Below the pieces are notes generated by a model that searched no databases, was not told the DNA's origin, and saw only the letters and a list, made by a program, of their open reading frames with translations. A stretch of 64,000 bases of DNA from positions 16,122,601 to 16,186,600 of the forward strand of contig NC_064037.1 in assembly GCF_932526225.1 (NCBI RefSeq). The letters are read 5' to 3'. How positions within the stretch are numbered: the first letter of the stretch is position 1; each line of letters starts with the position of its first letter. This DNA is from Nematostella vectensis (Eukaryota; Cnidaria; Anthozoa; Actiniaria; Edwardsiidae). Both the position numbers and the translations under genes were made by a program. Positions 1-8,623 of this stretch are shown here, one piece after another.

Positions 1-222
1 ACGTTTGTTAAACTGAGTGCGACTGCCTGTCTTTCTATCTCTCCGCCTGTCTTTACTTCTCCGTCAGTGTTATGTACACCCGCATATTATTTTGCTTTTT
101 ATTATCCTTCCTACATCGCCTACAACCTAGAATCCATTTTAATGTCGAATACCTAAAAGAATGCCATCATCCCATCCGCGCCATGTTTATGGTAGTACCC
201 CGAACTATTTCTTTAGGCCTAC
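1..222 (-). other. Probable intron 6 of the hydrolase, running off the left edge
   Basis: The stretch follows a splice donor at 222-221 and contains no segment resembling the missing C-terminal part of the hydrolase. I looked for a continuing exon after a possible acceptor near 155; the translation there is basic, family-unlike and short. Confidence 0.5.
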
Positions 223-556
223 CTCTCAGAGTGTCCAGCTGTCAGCACGGTCACCCTTGCGTCTTCCACCCCATCACACAAAGGAAGAGGACTGTAATCC
301 ACCTTCCTTGATTCGCAGCTGGCTTCTCGAACCGGAAGACGCAGAACCCCATAATGTATGTTGAGGGTGGTGGGGGTCGGAGAGGGCCAAACCACGGGGA
401 AGTATGAGGGGGATACTGCCAGGCGCAAGGTGTTGCCTTGCTGTACCACATAACCAGTTGCGTCGAGCTGGACTTTGATGGTGTACAGTTTTCCAGGTTC
501 TAGGTCCTTGACGGATTCGGGTCCATGACCTTCTCGGTGAGTCAGATTGAGAATAC
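223..556 (-). CDS. Exon 6 of the CocE-like hydrolase (last visible exon)
   Basis: This exon encodes residues 462-572 plus two bases. It carries the family-typical GILNLTHREG, then LEPGKLYTIKVQLDATGYVVQQGN, LRLAVSPSYFPVVWPSP, and a tail ending VLTAGHSER. The acceptor is TTACCAG (AG at 558-557). A TAG stop would follow one codon past GAGAG, but that TAG is part of a good donor (GAGAG|GTAGGC, GT at 222-221). The domain is also too short to stop here. I therefore infer at least one further exon beyond the left edge. Stopping at 219 is the less likely alternative. Confidence 0.82.
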
Positions 557-3500
557 CTGGTAACGAGTGTAGAGTCAGTGACAAACGAGTTTGGTTCTCT
601 TAAAGCCGCATTGTCACCAGTTTACTTCCGGTCGATTACGTAACTATCTCCGATGATTTTTAACGGAAAACGCGAAAAATATTTCAAAATATTGAAAGCA
701 GTGTGTTTATTGAAAGTTTCTTTGAGGATGAGATTGATAATTTAGCGCGGATGGCCTGTTTAATATCTCGGATTTTAATAGATTCTTTTGTCCTTTAACG
801 GTTGAGGTTTCCGTCGGAAGTAAACTGGTGACAATGCGGCTTTAATGTTCGCATAGTCTCTGAGTCTCTGTTGGCCGCGATTATGCAACCCCAGCAAAAT
901 CATAAAGTCTGAGAACACACCCATATCAATCGGCTAGTTTGGGGGCCATCGCGATATTTAATGCGGAAAATAAAGAATAAACTTAGATCTTTCATTTCTG
1001 AAAACGTTGTCATAGTGAAGATGGAAATGTACATCGCACCATAAGCAAAAAAAAAAAACTAACGTGAAAAAAAATAAAATAGAAATCTTACATCGTGTAT
1101 GGTGTCTTACCTCTTGAAATGAGCGTTGAACTTCCATCAGGAAAGACATCACACAAGCGAACAGCAATCTGCGCTTGGGGTTGATCACTACTCAACTCGA
1201 ACTCCACCTCAGGGAAACCAAGCACAGAGACATCATGCTCGAGTGCACAGGAATCCCAACGGAGGGAGAGTCCGTCGTCATGTGATTGGTCAGTTGGCAT
1301 GTCTAAAGAACTTGAAGCCATGTTATAGCCACCATTAATTCCACACGCGGGATCACTTTGAATGCTGCGGGTCCTTTGGGAGGGATCCCGCGATTCCTGT
1401 GTACTTGTTGTCTGTACAAGTTTCTCTGATTTTTGGCATAAGGAGTAGAGGTGACAGACATTGTTTGTGGACGGCCACTGCTCTTCACAGATCCATTCAC
1501 CGGGCCAGTCTTTCACGTCAGAAAGATTCTGGGGCATTTTCACTCCTGGATAGAATAAAACAGAATATGGCTATCACGGTTATCCCAATAGCGATTAATA
1601 TTATTAGTATATCAAACTCGAAAAAATTTCGGCGGATAGTGGCTTTCGATAGATATTTCGCCACTATCCACCTCAATGGAAATGGTGCGATACTGTGGCC
1701 AACTTGGCGGTTTTAGACAGTAAGCCAATGAGGATGCGTGACACGTACTGATTAACATGAAATCCACTAGCCAATCAGCGTGGCCAAGATTATGCTGGAT
1801 TGTGCATCAGAACGTGACGGAAACCGCCTAGTTATAAAGGTAGTTGGAAAATTGCTGGGGTTTGGAGTGTCAGTCTTTTCTATACCGCTGTCTTGCATGT
1901 TTCTTTTTTGCAACTTTTACTTTACCACATTACCGCATCACATGGTGTTAAGCTTTTCAAAACGAGCCTAAATTTCAAACTCCGACCTAAAAAGCCTCGA
2001 TTTCCCGCCAAAATAACATTATCTGGTATTAACGACGTATTTGCAAACACATCAGTGTTTAAATGAATATTCTAGGCCCTTATAACCCTGGATTCAGATG
2101 AGAAATTGACTATGAAAGATCTGAAAAGCTCCAAATATCTCGCCAAATTTCAGCGACCTCTATGAACATACAGTATCCGTCTGTGCTTATGACTTACGAG
2201 TCTCTCTCATAGGAAGGCTTCGTTGTTTTGTGGCTGGCAATAAGTAATTAACTCTGGTAATGTATTTTGATCAAATACTAGATTAAATGTATTATATTCA
2301 GTACTCTGGTCTAAGATCACGACTTTATTTGTGTATGTTTGCTTGTGACTTTATCCACCACAGTGCAAAAATCCATACGCGTCTTGAGCAATCCTTCATC
2401 TTTGCCTCGTGCAAAAATGCACGTCCACAACAACTTACCTTGCTTCATATATATCCTAAGATTAGGCTGTTGCATAGCACCATTGGTCTTTCCTTTGAGA
2501 TGACAATCAAACCACTGACGAAATACCTCCAGATGGTCGATAGCAGGTCCAGGTGTGACATCATGGCCGGGCCAGCAGTGGCTCCAAGGGCCAACAATGG
2601 CCTTCAAGGGGCAGGTTAAGCTCTCGGCCATGCGGAAGACAGGATTAGTGTACAGATCGGCCCACCCCCCAATCAAGAGCACTGGGCACTTGATCTGGGA
2701 GAAGTCTTCACAAATGGATGCATGCTTCCAGTAGTCATCACGAGTCTGGTGCGAAAGCCAGGTGTTCATCCATGGGTGGCTAGAGTGGTGAAGACGATGC
2801 TTCCACATTTCTTTCCACCTGAAGGAAGAATGTTTTTTAGTAGTTATTTCTTGGACCTTGTCTTTATAACACTTATAAACTGACCTAAATATTCTAGTGG
2901 AAGCTGAGGATTTAGGGGTATTATTGGGCGGCAAAGTTTATAATATTCAACCCATGTAGGACTAGACCCCCAGCAGTTGCTGGTATTTTGAGGGTTTCAC
3001 TTCTCCCTGGTCAAAGATCACTCTTCTGAGAATTGAGACACTATAAACAGCCAAAACTACCTGGAGTCTGACCAGGGTCTGACCTCTATACCCACACAAC
3101 CTCTACAGTCACAGTAGCAGTGACAGGTACCCTGTGGGTAGGGCACCCATGAGTTTTTAGTGGGAGTCCGCTACTCAAACATGAAGGCGGAAACAGTGAT
3201 TGGTTCCTATAATTTATTCCTTCTAACTGAAGCAAAGGGGGGCAGTGGTGTGAAAAGTGTGTTGCTAATGAACAAATTATATCTGTTTCGGGGATGCTTT
3301 TTCAAGAAAACATATAAAAGTGTATTCTCTTTTTTTATGGATGTTGGGCAGGTAAGCCTTTTTACCTGTAGGTTCACGTGATTGAAACAATTGCTGTAAA
3401 TCCTCAATCCCCAAGTATAGAAAAGTAGGTAAATATGTTCGTCATCTGCACATCATGATTAATTCTTTACCGGACGAGATGTTACGCAAGTACAAGCACA

Positions 3501-6263
3501 GCGAACAAATTGATGGGGCAAATTGAGGGCAATAGAGGTAACCTTCTCTTAGGGGAGGGAATGGAAAAATTTTGAATATTTGATTAGATAGACATAATAA
3601 GGTAAAAATTATTCTGATAGCTTACTGTAAATCTTCTAATTAACTGATATCCTCTAAATTACTGATACCCACGAGTCATGCATGACAATTATAATGGACT
3701 GTTGTTGAGCCCCTCATAATGAGGCCCCTCCCCTGAGTCAACCATGCTTGAAGATTGTATATAAATGCTATAAGAGAGATACAGGCACACAGCTAGGGTT
3801 TTTAGAGTAAGGTGAGAAGTTATAAACATCATATGGAAAAGAATTATAGTACTTGGTGTAAGAAAAGACCATAGCTACATGACCAAGATAAAAGGAATAC
3901 ATTCAAACCTTTTTCCAACAGAGAGTGGATCTGGGGGTCTAGCATTCCACAGAGCCATTATGGATGCCCAGGCCAGTCCACTATTGCCCATAACACAGCC
4001 ACCAAGATAATGAATATCATCAGCATATCGGTCGTCACTGGAGTAGACTGAGATAATGGCTTTTAAGGCAGGAGGCTGGAGTGCAGCAACTTGCAAAGCA
4101 TTGAATCCTCCCCAACTCTTGCCCAACATTCCTGAAAAAAAGAGAATTTAACGCCTTAATATGTAAGTCTTACCCAGAGTGGATCAATTTGTCAATTGGC
4201 AACACACGGTAAAAAATTATGAGCGTGCCTCTTTTCCCCAGGGCAAATTTCTACATTTCTGATGCTGTAGAAATCATTTTGATTCTAAATGTTCTGGTAT
4301 AAAGGACTAAGTAGATTATGTATGTAAAGTGGGAAAGAGAAACCTTTCTTACACCCCTGCTTACTACCCACTCTCTTTGCTGGTGACAAAGGCATCGATT
4401 ATGTTTTGAAGTCATGATCATTTTTGTTTAACATTAAGAGAGCAAGAAGTCTATGATAAATGGAATTTGACTAAATTAGCTAGAGGGGGGGGGGTTCTTT
4501 AGGGTAAAGGTGATAGGTATGCTCGTCGGCAAATTAGAAAAATACCCCTAAAAACACCTGCACCCCAAACATTGCTATGCTAAAAATACCTCAGAGCCTG
4601 TGAAAACATCCTGAAACTTGTGAACAGGTTTCTGTCAGTTTTTGAACCCCAAAGCTGCCAACTCTCTGGCATTAGAAAGGAGTTTCAAGATTTTTTACCT
4701 CTTCTAACACTCTCCTGTGTGGAGCACCAAATCTCCCAATTTTTAGCATTATAAAAAGTTTTTTCTGTATGGAAAGAATGTTACTTTGCCTATATCCTAT
4801 AACTAAGTAATGAAAAGAATCTTATGTAGTGCCATATTTTTGCCTGCAAAGTTTGCATGACTACTATGTATGGTTCCATAATAACTGACTTGGAAATCTG
4901 GTCCTGCTGTTTTGGCTGCCTGTAATAACTGTTATAAGCCCAACCCTTCCCCAAGAAATCTTTTCTCAAAAATTGTAATAAAAAAATCTGTAATAAAAAT
5001 GTAAAATTCACAGATTTTCTGTAATAAACATGTGAAATTCACAGATTTATTCACATGAAGGTTTCACACAATAACAGGTTCCTCTCCAGTAGTGCATTCA
5101 GATCAGGTTGATTATAAGAAAAGCATTACAAAGTATGAAAACAATATCAATTATCCCACCGACTCAATGTCCACACCAGATTCCTGAGCCAAGTTCCTGG
5201 TGTAACCAAAACAGTATAAGAATTTGTGAGTTATACCAACAGATCCATCACTCCATTCTTGTCTACCGATCCATTCTATTACTTCACAGCAGTCTTCTTG
5301 CTCTTGGCGCACATACTCATCAAAATACAACCCGTCAGAGTCTCCAGAGCCACGCATGTCCACTCTCACCCCCACAAAACCATGTGCTGCTAGCTTTGGG
5401 TAGTGCAGGTTATCACGAATTTTAGTCCAGTCCAGTCGATTGTAGGGCAGAAATTCTAAAAGAAAAATAACAATGGCTATCATGACATTCTAAATTGAAT
5501 TTGGTAAACTTTCCTTTTAATTGCCTTATTCATCATTTCCCACATAATTTGCCTTCCAATTTAAAATGAAAACAATAACTGAGACTAAGGCTTTGGTTGA
5601 CATGTTATGTATTACTGTTACCCTACTTCTAGCCAGTAAAAGTAGTAAAAGGGTATTCCTTCAAGTGGGGATTCTTATAAAAATAAGGTGAAAGTAATAC
5701 CATAAAAATGAATTTAGCTATATCTACAGAATAATATACAGAATAATATAGATTGTGAGTATACATCGACACAATCTATACATTGTTCAAAATTATTGTT
5801 TATACTCAAAGGCGAAAGGGTTTAGCCAAAACGTTATTTGAAACCGCTGGCTTCGCGTGACTTCTTAATTCAAATAAATATTTCCTTGCCGTCCTAAAGC
5901 GGTATTTTAATGGTTTTGCTACATTTGCAATCATTATAATAACTTAGGCATTTTATACGGCACATGGATAAATTGCGTCTAAAACCATCTGACTTATGAC
6001 CGTAATATTCGACTGGACCAGGCGAATTTTTCCGGGGATCGGCTGGCCGTATAAAATGGTTTTAGACGCCGAATTATTAACCATGTTAGGCCGAATTAAC
6101 GATGTTAATGCGGCCTTTACAGTAAGCCTCACTTACCAAGTAAAGCTGGAAACTTAGAGCACTCGCTTCCATCTCTTACTAATGGCATCCAAAGGGTTGC
6201 AGCGAGCCTTACGCCATCTTTGAGGTGTATCCATACAAGCGGTACCTCGTTGACCTCATACAT
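223..6263 (-). CDS. CocE/NonD-family (X-Pro dipeptidyl-peptidase-like) serine hydrolase, six exons, 3' end off the window
   Basis: Coding exons, in order of translation: 6263-6137, 5455-5237, 4131-3909, 2818-2439, 1545-1111 and 556-223. Every junction has a GT donor and AG acceptor, and the phases join without a frameshift, giving 572 codons plus two bases. The product has an alpha/beta-hydrolase (peptidase S15/CocE) half at about residues 8-290 and the start of the C-terminal jelly-roll domain from about 320. The likely nucleophile is Ser121 in GKSWGG, the acid Asp244 in GGWADLY and the base His270 in GPWSH. Tyr47 (FLPYN) sits where the family has its oxyanion-hole tyrosine. No signal peptide is visible, so a cytosolic protein is inferred. 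Known relatives cleave esters, amides or X-Pro peptides; the substrate here is unknown. The family usually has roughly 100 more C-terminal residues, and exon 6 ends at a donor, so the gene continues past the left edge. Confidence 0.88.
557..1110 (-). other. Intron 5 of the hydrolase
   Basis: The intron is 554 bp with GT/AG ends. Nearly half of it is the TTAA-flanked MITE at 604-841. The rest is AT-rich, with A-rich runs at about 1046-1080 on the plus strand. Confidence 0.8.
604..841. mobile_element. 238-bp MITE with 27-bp perfect terminal inverted repeats and TTAA target duplication
   Basis: The left terminus 604-630 (AGCCGCATTG...) and right terminus 815-841 are exact reverse complements over 27 bp. 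Both ends are flanked by TTAA (600-603 and 842-845), the target-site duplication used by piggyBac-type transposases. There is no coding capacity, so it is a non-autonomous element. A Tc1/mariner origin with TA duplication is possible, since TTAA contains TA, but the four-base match favours piggyBac-like. It sits inside intron 5 and does not disturb either splice site. Undiverged termini suggest a fairly recent insertion. Confidence 0.85.
1111..1545 (-). CDS. Exon 5 of the CocE-like hydrolase (C-terminal domain, first part)
   Basis: This exon encodes residues 317-462. It opens with GVKMPQNLSDVKDWPGEW, the linker seen in the family before the jelly-roll domain. It then gives FPEVEFELSSDQPQAQIAVRLCDVFPDG, the beta-strand region of the C-terminal domain, and ends LISR before the conserved GILNLTHR of exon 6. 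The acceptor is TATCCAG (AG at 1547-1546) and the donor AGAG|GTAAGA (GT at 1110-1109). Confidence 0.86.
1546..2438 (-). other. Intron 4 of the hydrolase
   Basis: The intron is 893 bp and AT-rich. It contains a hairpin at 1634-1669: the 10-bp arms 1634-1643 (GGATAGTGGC) and 1660-1669 are exact reverse complements with a 16-nt loop. No coding segment or recognised element was seen otherwise. Confidence 0.75.
2439..2818 (-). CDS. Exon 4 of the CocE-like hydrolase (catalytic Asp and His)
   Basis: This exon encodes residues 190-317. It contains the cap helices (WKHRLHHSSHPWMNTWLSHQ), then strand CPVLLIGGWADLY with catalytic Asp244, then AIVGPWSHCWPG with catalytic His270. It ends in the linker HLEVFRQWFDCHLKG that closes the hydrolase domain. 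The acceptor is CTTCCTTCAG (AG at 2820-2819) and the donor CAAG|GTAAGT (GT at 2438-2437) is near consensus. Confidence 0.88.
2819..3908 (-). other. Intron 3 of the hydrolase
   Basis: The intron is 1,090 bp. The part at about 2950-3190 is richer in G+C than its surroundings and contains CCCTGGTC/GACCAGGG inverted words near 3005 and 3070, which looks like an old dispersed repeat. I cannot place it in a family. The remainder is AT-rich without coding signal. Confidence 0.6.
3909..4131 (-). CDS. Exon 3 of the CocE-like hydrolase (nucleophile elbow)
   Basis: This exon encodes residues 116-190 and contains the nucleophile elbow GKSWGG with Ser121. It continues into FNALQVAALQPPALKAIIS and the DDRYADDIHYLGG stretch seen in CocE/NonD hydrolases. 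The acceptor has a strong pyrimidine tract (TTTTTTTCAG, AG at 4133-4132). The donor is AAAAAG|GTTTGA (GT at 3908-3907), a weaker match than the others but the only one that keeps phase with exon 4. Confidence 0.87.
4132..5236 (-). other. Intron 2 of the hydrolase
   Basis: The intron is 1,105 bp. It begins near an old repeat fragment (about 4482-4560). Near 4999-5050 it has two close direct copies of AAATTCACAGATTT-like sequence. No exon-like segment in phase was found between exons 2 and 3. Confidence 0.7.
4482..4570. repeat. Fragment of a dispersed repeat (G-run plus GCTCGTCGGCAAA core)
   Basis: A run of G at about 4484-4494 is followed by GGTATGCTCGTCGGCAAAT and an A-rich then C-rich stretch. 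The element at 8153-8560 has the same layout (G-run, then GTCGGCAAAAT), so the two are probably diverged members of one family. Similar words are common in anthozoan dispersed repeats to my recollection; this is not a database result. Confidence 0.5.
5237..5455 (-). CDS. Exon 2 of the CocE-like hydrolase
   Basis: This exon encodes residues 43-116. It carries the oxyanion-hole segment FLPYN (Tyr47) and the strand-turn VDMRGSGDSDG typical of the family. It also carries an acidic helix ending EWSDGSVG just before the nucleophile elbow. The acceptor is TTTTCTTTTAG (AG at 5457-5456) and the donor is GTTG|GTATAA (GT at 5236-5235). Reading through the donor would replace the nucleophile elbow with unrelated residues and then a stop, which supports the splice. 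Confidence 0.88.
5456..6136 (-). other. Intron 1 of the hydrolase
   Basis: The intron is 681 bp. It holds an 11-bp perfect hairpin (arms 5747-5757 and 5770-5780, 12-nt loop) and an interlocked inverted-repeat pair at 5951-6069 described separately. No coding segment was seen. Confidence 0.75.
5951..6069. repeat. Interlocked pair of inverted repeats in intron 1
   Basis: Block 5951-5961 (TTTTATACGGC) is the reverse complement of 6046-6056. Block 5975-5988 (GCGTCTAAAACCAT) is the reverse complement of 6056-6069. The pairs cross rather than nest, since both right-hand partners are adjacent and in the same left-to-right order. This is likely the scar of a rearranged palindromic element; no family is recognised. 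Confidence 0.55.
6137..6263 (-). CDS. Exon 1 of the CocE-like hydrolase (start codon)
   Basis: This short exon gives 42 codons plus one base, beginning MYEVNEVPLVW and ending SKFPALL. It reads straight into the family's first strands (KDGVRLAATLWMP matches the usual 'RDGVRLA.D.Y.P' pattern). The start at 6263 is chosen because an in-frame TAA lies 39 bases upstream and the base at -3 is A. The donor is CTTG|GTAAGT, with GT at 6136-6135. The single leftover G joins AA of exon 2 to make Glu43, giving the family-typical LLEFLPY. An untranslated exon further upstream cannot be excluded. Confidence 0.82.
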
Positions 6264-6308
6264 TATACGCTGTGCTTTATCAGTTCCCTGTGCCTCTATC
6301 CCTTATCT

Positions 6309-6503
6309 TGGTTTTGCGCGAATCTGACAGGACGCATGCTCGAGGATCCAGCATACTTTGCGGGCGCTCCCAAAGTTCAATACCGCAGAAAAGCTCTTTT
6401 GCGGTAGTGACCATTTGGGAGAGCCCGCAAAGTACGCTGGGTGCGCATAAACGGGACGAGGAGCGAACTTGAGCTCTGCCCAGGCAAATATCTTGCAAAA
6501 CCA
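6309..6503. repeat. Foldback (imperfect palindrome) just upstream of the hydrolase start
   Basis: Main arms 6348-6374 and 6414-6440 pair over 27 bp with two mismatches. Inside them, 6381-6393 pairs with 6396-6406 with one bulge. Outer words 6309-6317 (TGGTTTTGC) and 6495-6503 also match in reverse complement. The structure begins 46 bp 5' of the hydrolase start codon, so it lies in the 5' UTR or promoter and would form a stable hairpin if transcribed. It could be a foldback transposon remnant, a local inverted duplication or a precursor-like hairpin; the sequence does not decide. Confidence 0.65.
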
Positions 6504-6505
6504 GT

Positions 6506-7304
6506 GTGATGAGCCATTTATGTCTAGAAATTGGCAAGGGAGTGTTCATTAAATACACCGAGAGGGTGGGGGGAAAGATTTTTACTCAAGACACCTTAAA
6601 ATTTGGTGTCCCCCCTTTCAGAACCCCCCCTTACGACCTCAATAAACAAAAACGGCTTCAAATCTGGAAAATTAATACTGCGAAGTTGCCCTCCTTGTCA
6701 GAGTTGGTGATCCAATCGGTGCTAGAGGAAAAAGTGAAGGAAGTTAAACATCGGCTGCAAAACAGGAGACAAGCCTTGTATGATGTGAACCACATCCCGA
6801 AATCTGCTAGTGAGATTACGTTTATAGATGAACACATGCAAATCAATACATGCCACTGAGAAGAATCTCATTTCAATTAATTCTGCGATTTCTTACACGT
6901 TTAAATATGTAAGTGCTGGATTCAACCGCGACAGCGTTGCAATTGAACAAGGGAAGAGAGTAGCCAAAAGAATAAAGGAGCAAAGAAAGAAGAAAGTCAA
7001 AAGAAGGAAAAATGCTGCCAAGAAGCTTGCGCATAAACTTGGTTCCCAACTATACCACAGATTTTGCGAATCGCGTCATGTGAGAAGAGCCTGAAAAAAA
7101 GGTCAGCACCCGGGAAAGCTAAACTGCTACCAAGGCTTCTCCTAAAGGCGATCAAGTATCTAATCGAGGCTAGTGCATTTGATGATAAGATGAAGCTCAA
7201 AGGCTCATGGATGTGCTCTCAGCCAGAAAGGCATCGAACTCAAAGGCATCATCATCGTCAAAAAAGACATACAAACATCAGAGAGTAGCTCGGACACAGA
7301 TTAG
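6506..7304 (+). other. Uncharacterised plus-strand coding-like interval (split over frames)
   Basis: An open stretch at 6506-6859 (117 codons from an ATG) contains a helical, charged segment (LVIQSVLEEKVKEVKHRLQN). A second open stretch in another frame, 6828-7094, is very basic (KRVAKRIKEQRKKKVKRRKN). A third at 7064-7288 returns to the first frame (KLLPRLLLKAIKYLIEASAF). The region is head-to-head with the hydrolase. It could be a frameshifted transposon relic, exons of an unrecognised gene (a GTAAGT donor-like word lies near 6909), or chance. I recognise no domain and assign no function. Confidence 0.22.
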
Positions 7305-7370
7305 AAGGCCATTTAAAGGCAGCGCACCACACAATCTCTTATGCAGGCATTCTTAGTATCTGACATTTTT

Positions 7371-7400
7371 GGGGAGGGGGAGGGGGGAGGGGGAGGGGGG
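7371..7400 (+). other. G-rich, G-quadruplex-capable tract
   Basis: The tract GGGGAGGGGGAGGGGGGAGG and its continuation contain five or more runs of at least four G separated by single A residues. Such tracts can fold into a G-quadruplex on the plus strand. There is no adjacent gene whose promoter it clearly belongs to. Confidence 0.7.
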
Positions 7401-8086
7401 TGAATTCAAGTCAGCAGGATTTTTTTTCTTTCACGATCAAAAGGCGGTAATTCTTCTAGGCATACTTCATTTTTTTTGCATGTAAAATCATGTTGAATGG
7501 TGCATGGATTTTTTCAATCAGTTGTTTGCTTTTCACCACAAACACTGTTTAGAAGTTTATTTCAATTTGTTCCTGTTATTCTGGATAATAAACTGTATCT
7601 GTAAATCCAACTGTTATATACTGAAAGCTGAAAGTATCTATATTATGGTTAATAAAGACAGCTATAAAGAAGTATTAAATACATTTGTCCTTAGGCTTAA
7701 TATTTAATCTGGATTTGTGCAACAGACTAGATCATATCAGTAAAATATTAAAAGCTAAAAAGTATGGTTCCAAAAAAATTCAGAGCCCCCCCTTTATAGG
7801 ACCGTTTTTTTCGGCGCCCCTCCTTTTGGTGGCTAAAAGCCCCCCCTCCCCCCCCCCCCCCCCCCCCCCCCCAATATCTTCCCTCCACTCCCCTCGGTGT
7901 ATTTAATGAACAGTAAACAAGGCTACTGAATTTTTGCGGTCATGACGTCATATGTCATATGATTCTGACTGTCGACATAACAAGCTACGAATCACAAGTT
8001 GGAAAAAAGAATTGACAAGAAAAGTGCTTTAATAAACCCAATAATAACCTACATTTTTAATAATAATAATTTAGTGTTTCACAGAT
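7401..8086. other. AT-rich intergenic stretch with a long C homopolymer
   Basis: Nothing coding is supported here. The notable element is a run of 25 C at 7848-7872, preceded by seven C and one T, in a C-rich context from about 7785. The rest is AT-rich with short A and T runs. Confidence 0.6.
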
Positions 8087-8623
8087 TAGCGTGGTTTTCA
8101 TAAACCTGTGAAATACACTTCAGGGTATTTACCACTAATGCACTCTAACAAGAGGGGGGTACTCCAATAAAAACATACGGGGTGATTGTCGGCAAAATTG
8201 ATTTTAAACCTAACGGATGGTACTTTGGGCGTGGTCAACAGAAATTCTTACCCCTAAGTGATAGCAAACTGGGAGTGGTCAAAGGAGTTTTTAACCCTAA
8301 CAGATAGCAGAAAAAAAACTTTAAACACCCCCTTAGCAATAGCAATTGGTCAATTTTTAAACACTAAGAGATAACAGATTCGGAAAAAAAAGTTAAACAA
8401 CCCATTAGGAATAGCAGTTGGTCGAATTTTATACCCTTAGAGATAGCAAAATCAGAAAAATCCTTCAACACCTCCTAAGGGATGGGAGTTGGTAGAAATT
8501 TTTTACCCTAAAAGATGTTGCGATCACCCCCGTCTACTTTTCTGGAGAGTCCTTCCCACCGCGCATGACTAACTACACTTTGACTATTACAATTTGTTGC
8601 ACAGGCTTATGAAAACCACTATA
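8087..8623. mobile_element. Nested inverted-repeat element, probably non-autonomous
   Basis: Outer arms 8087-8110 and 8600-8623 match as inverted repeats at 21 of 24 positions (core GTGGTTTTCATAA). Inside them is a second structure, 8153-8560. Its ends, GGGGTACTCC... on the left and ...GGAGAGTCCTTCCC on the right, are diverged inverted copies, each next to a CGGGGTGAT or ATCACCCCCG word. The interior carries three to four diverged tandem copies of a 70-90 bp segment (words such as GAGATAGCA and AGTTGGTC recur at about 8230-8510). There is no coding capacity and no clear target duplication. Confidence 0.55.
8230..8515. repeat. Diverged internal tandem repeat, about 70-90 bp period
   Basis: The words AGATAGCA/AGATAACA and TTGGTC(A/G)A recur at roughly 70-90 bp spacing, each followed by an A-rich stretch and a (C)CCTTAG or CCATTAGG word. 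Copies are diverged and differ in length. The repeat fills most of the inner inverted-repeat element. Confidence 0.55.

Noticed and set aside
72-200. Possible final exon of the hydrolase after an AG near 155
   Set aside because: The translation is short, basic and unlike the family's C-terminal end; the real next exon is probably outside the window.
1399-1716. Plus-strand open stretch of 105 codons
   Set aside because: It is antisense to exon 5 of the hydrolase and its intron boundary; no domain and no start context of note.
2287-2619. Plus-strand open stretch of 110 codons
   Set aside because: It is antisense to exon 4, whose minus-strand translation has clear catalytic motifs.
5108-5425. 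Plus-strand open stretch of 105 codons
   Set aside because: It is a mirror of exon 2 on the opposite strand.
6280-6558. Minus-strand open stretch of 92 codons upstream of the hydrolase
   Set aside because: It runs through the foldback, is out of frame with exon 1 and shows no domain.
7504-7906. Short plus-strand open stretches in AT-rich DNA
   Set aside because: Composition-driven (Phe, Leu, Ile and Asn rich, then a proline run from the C homopolymer); no homology signal.
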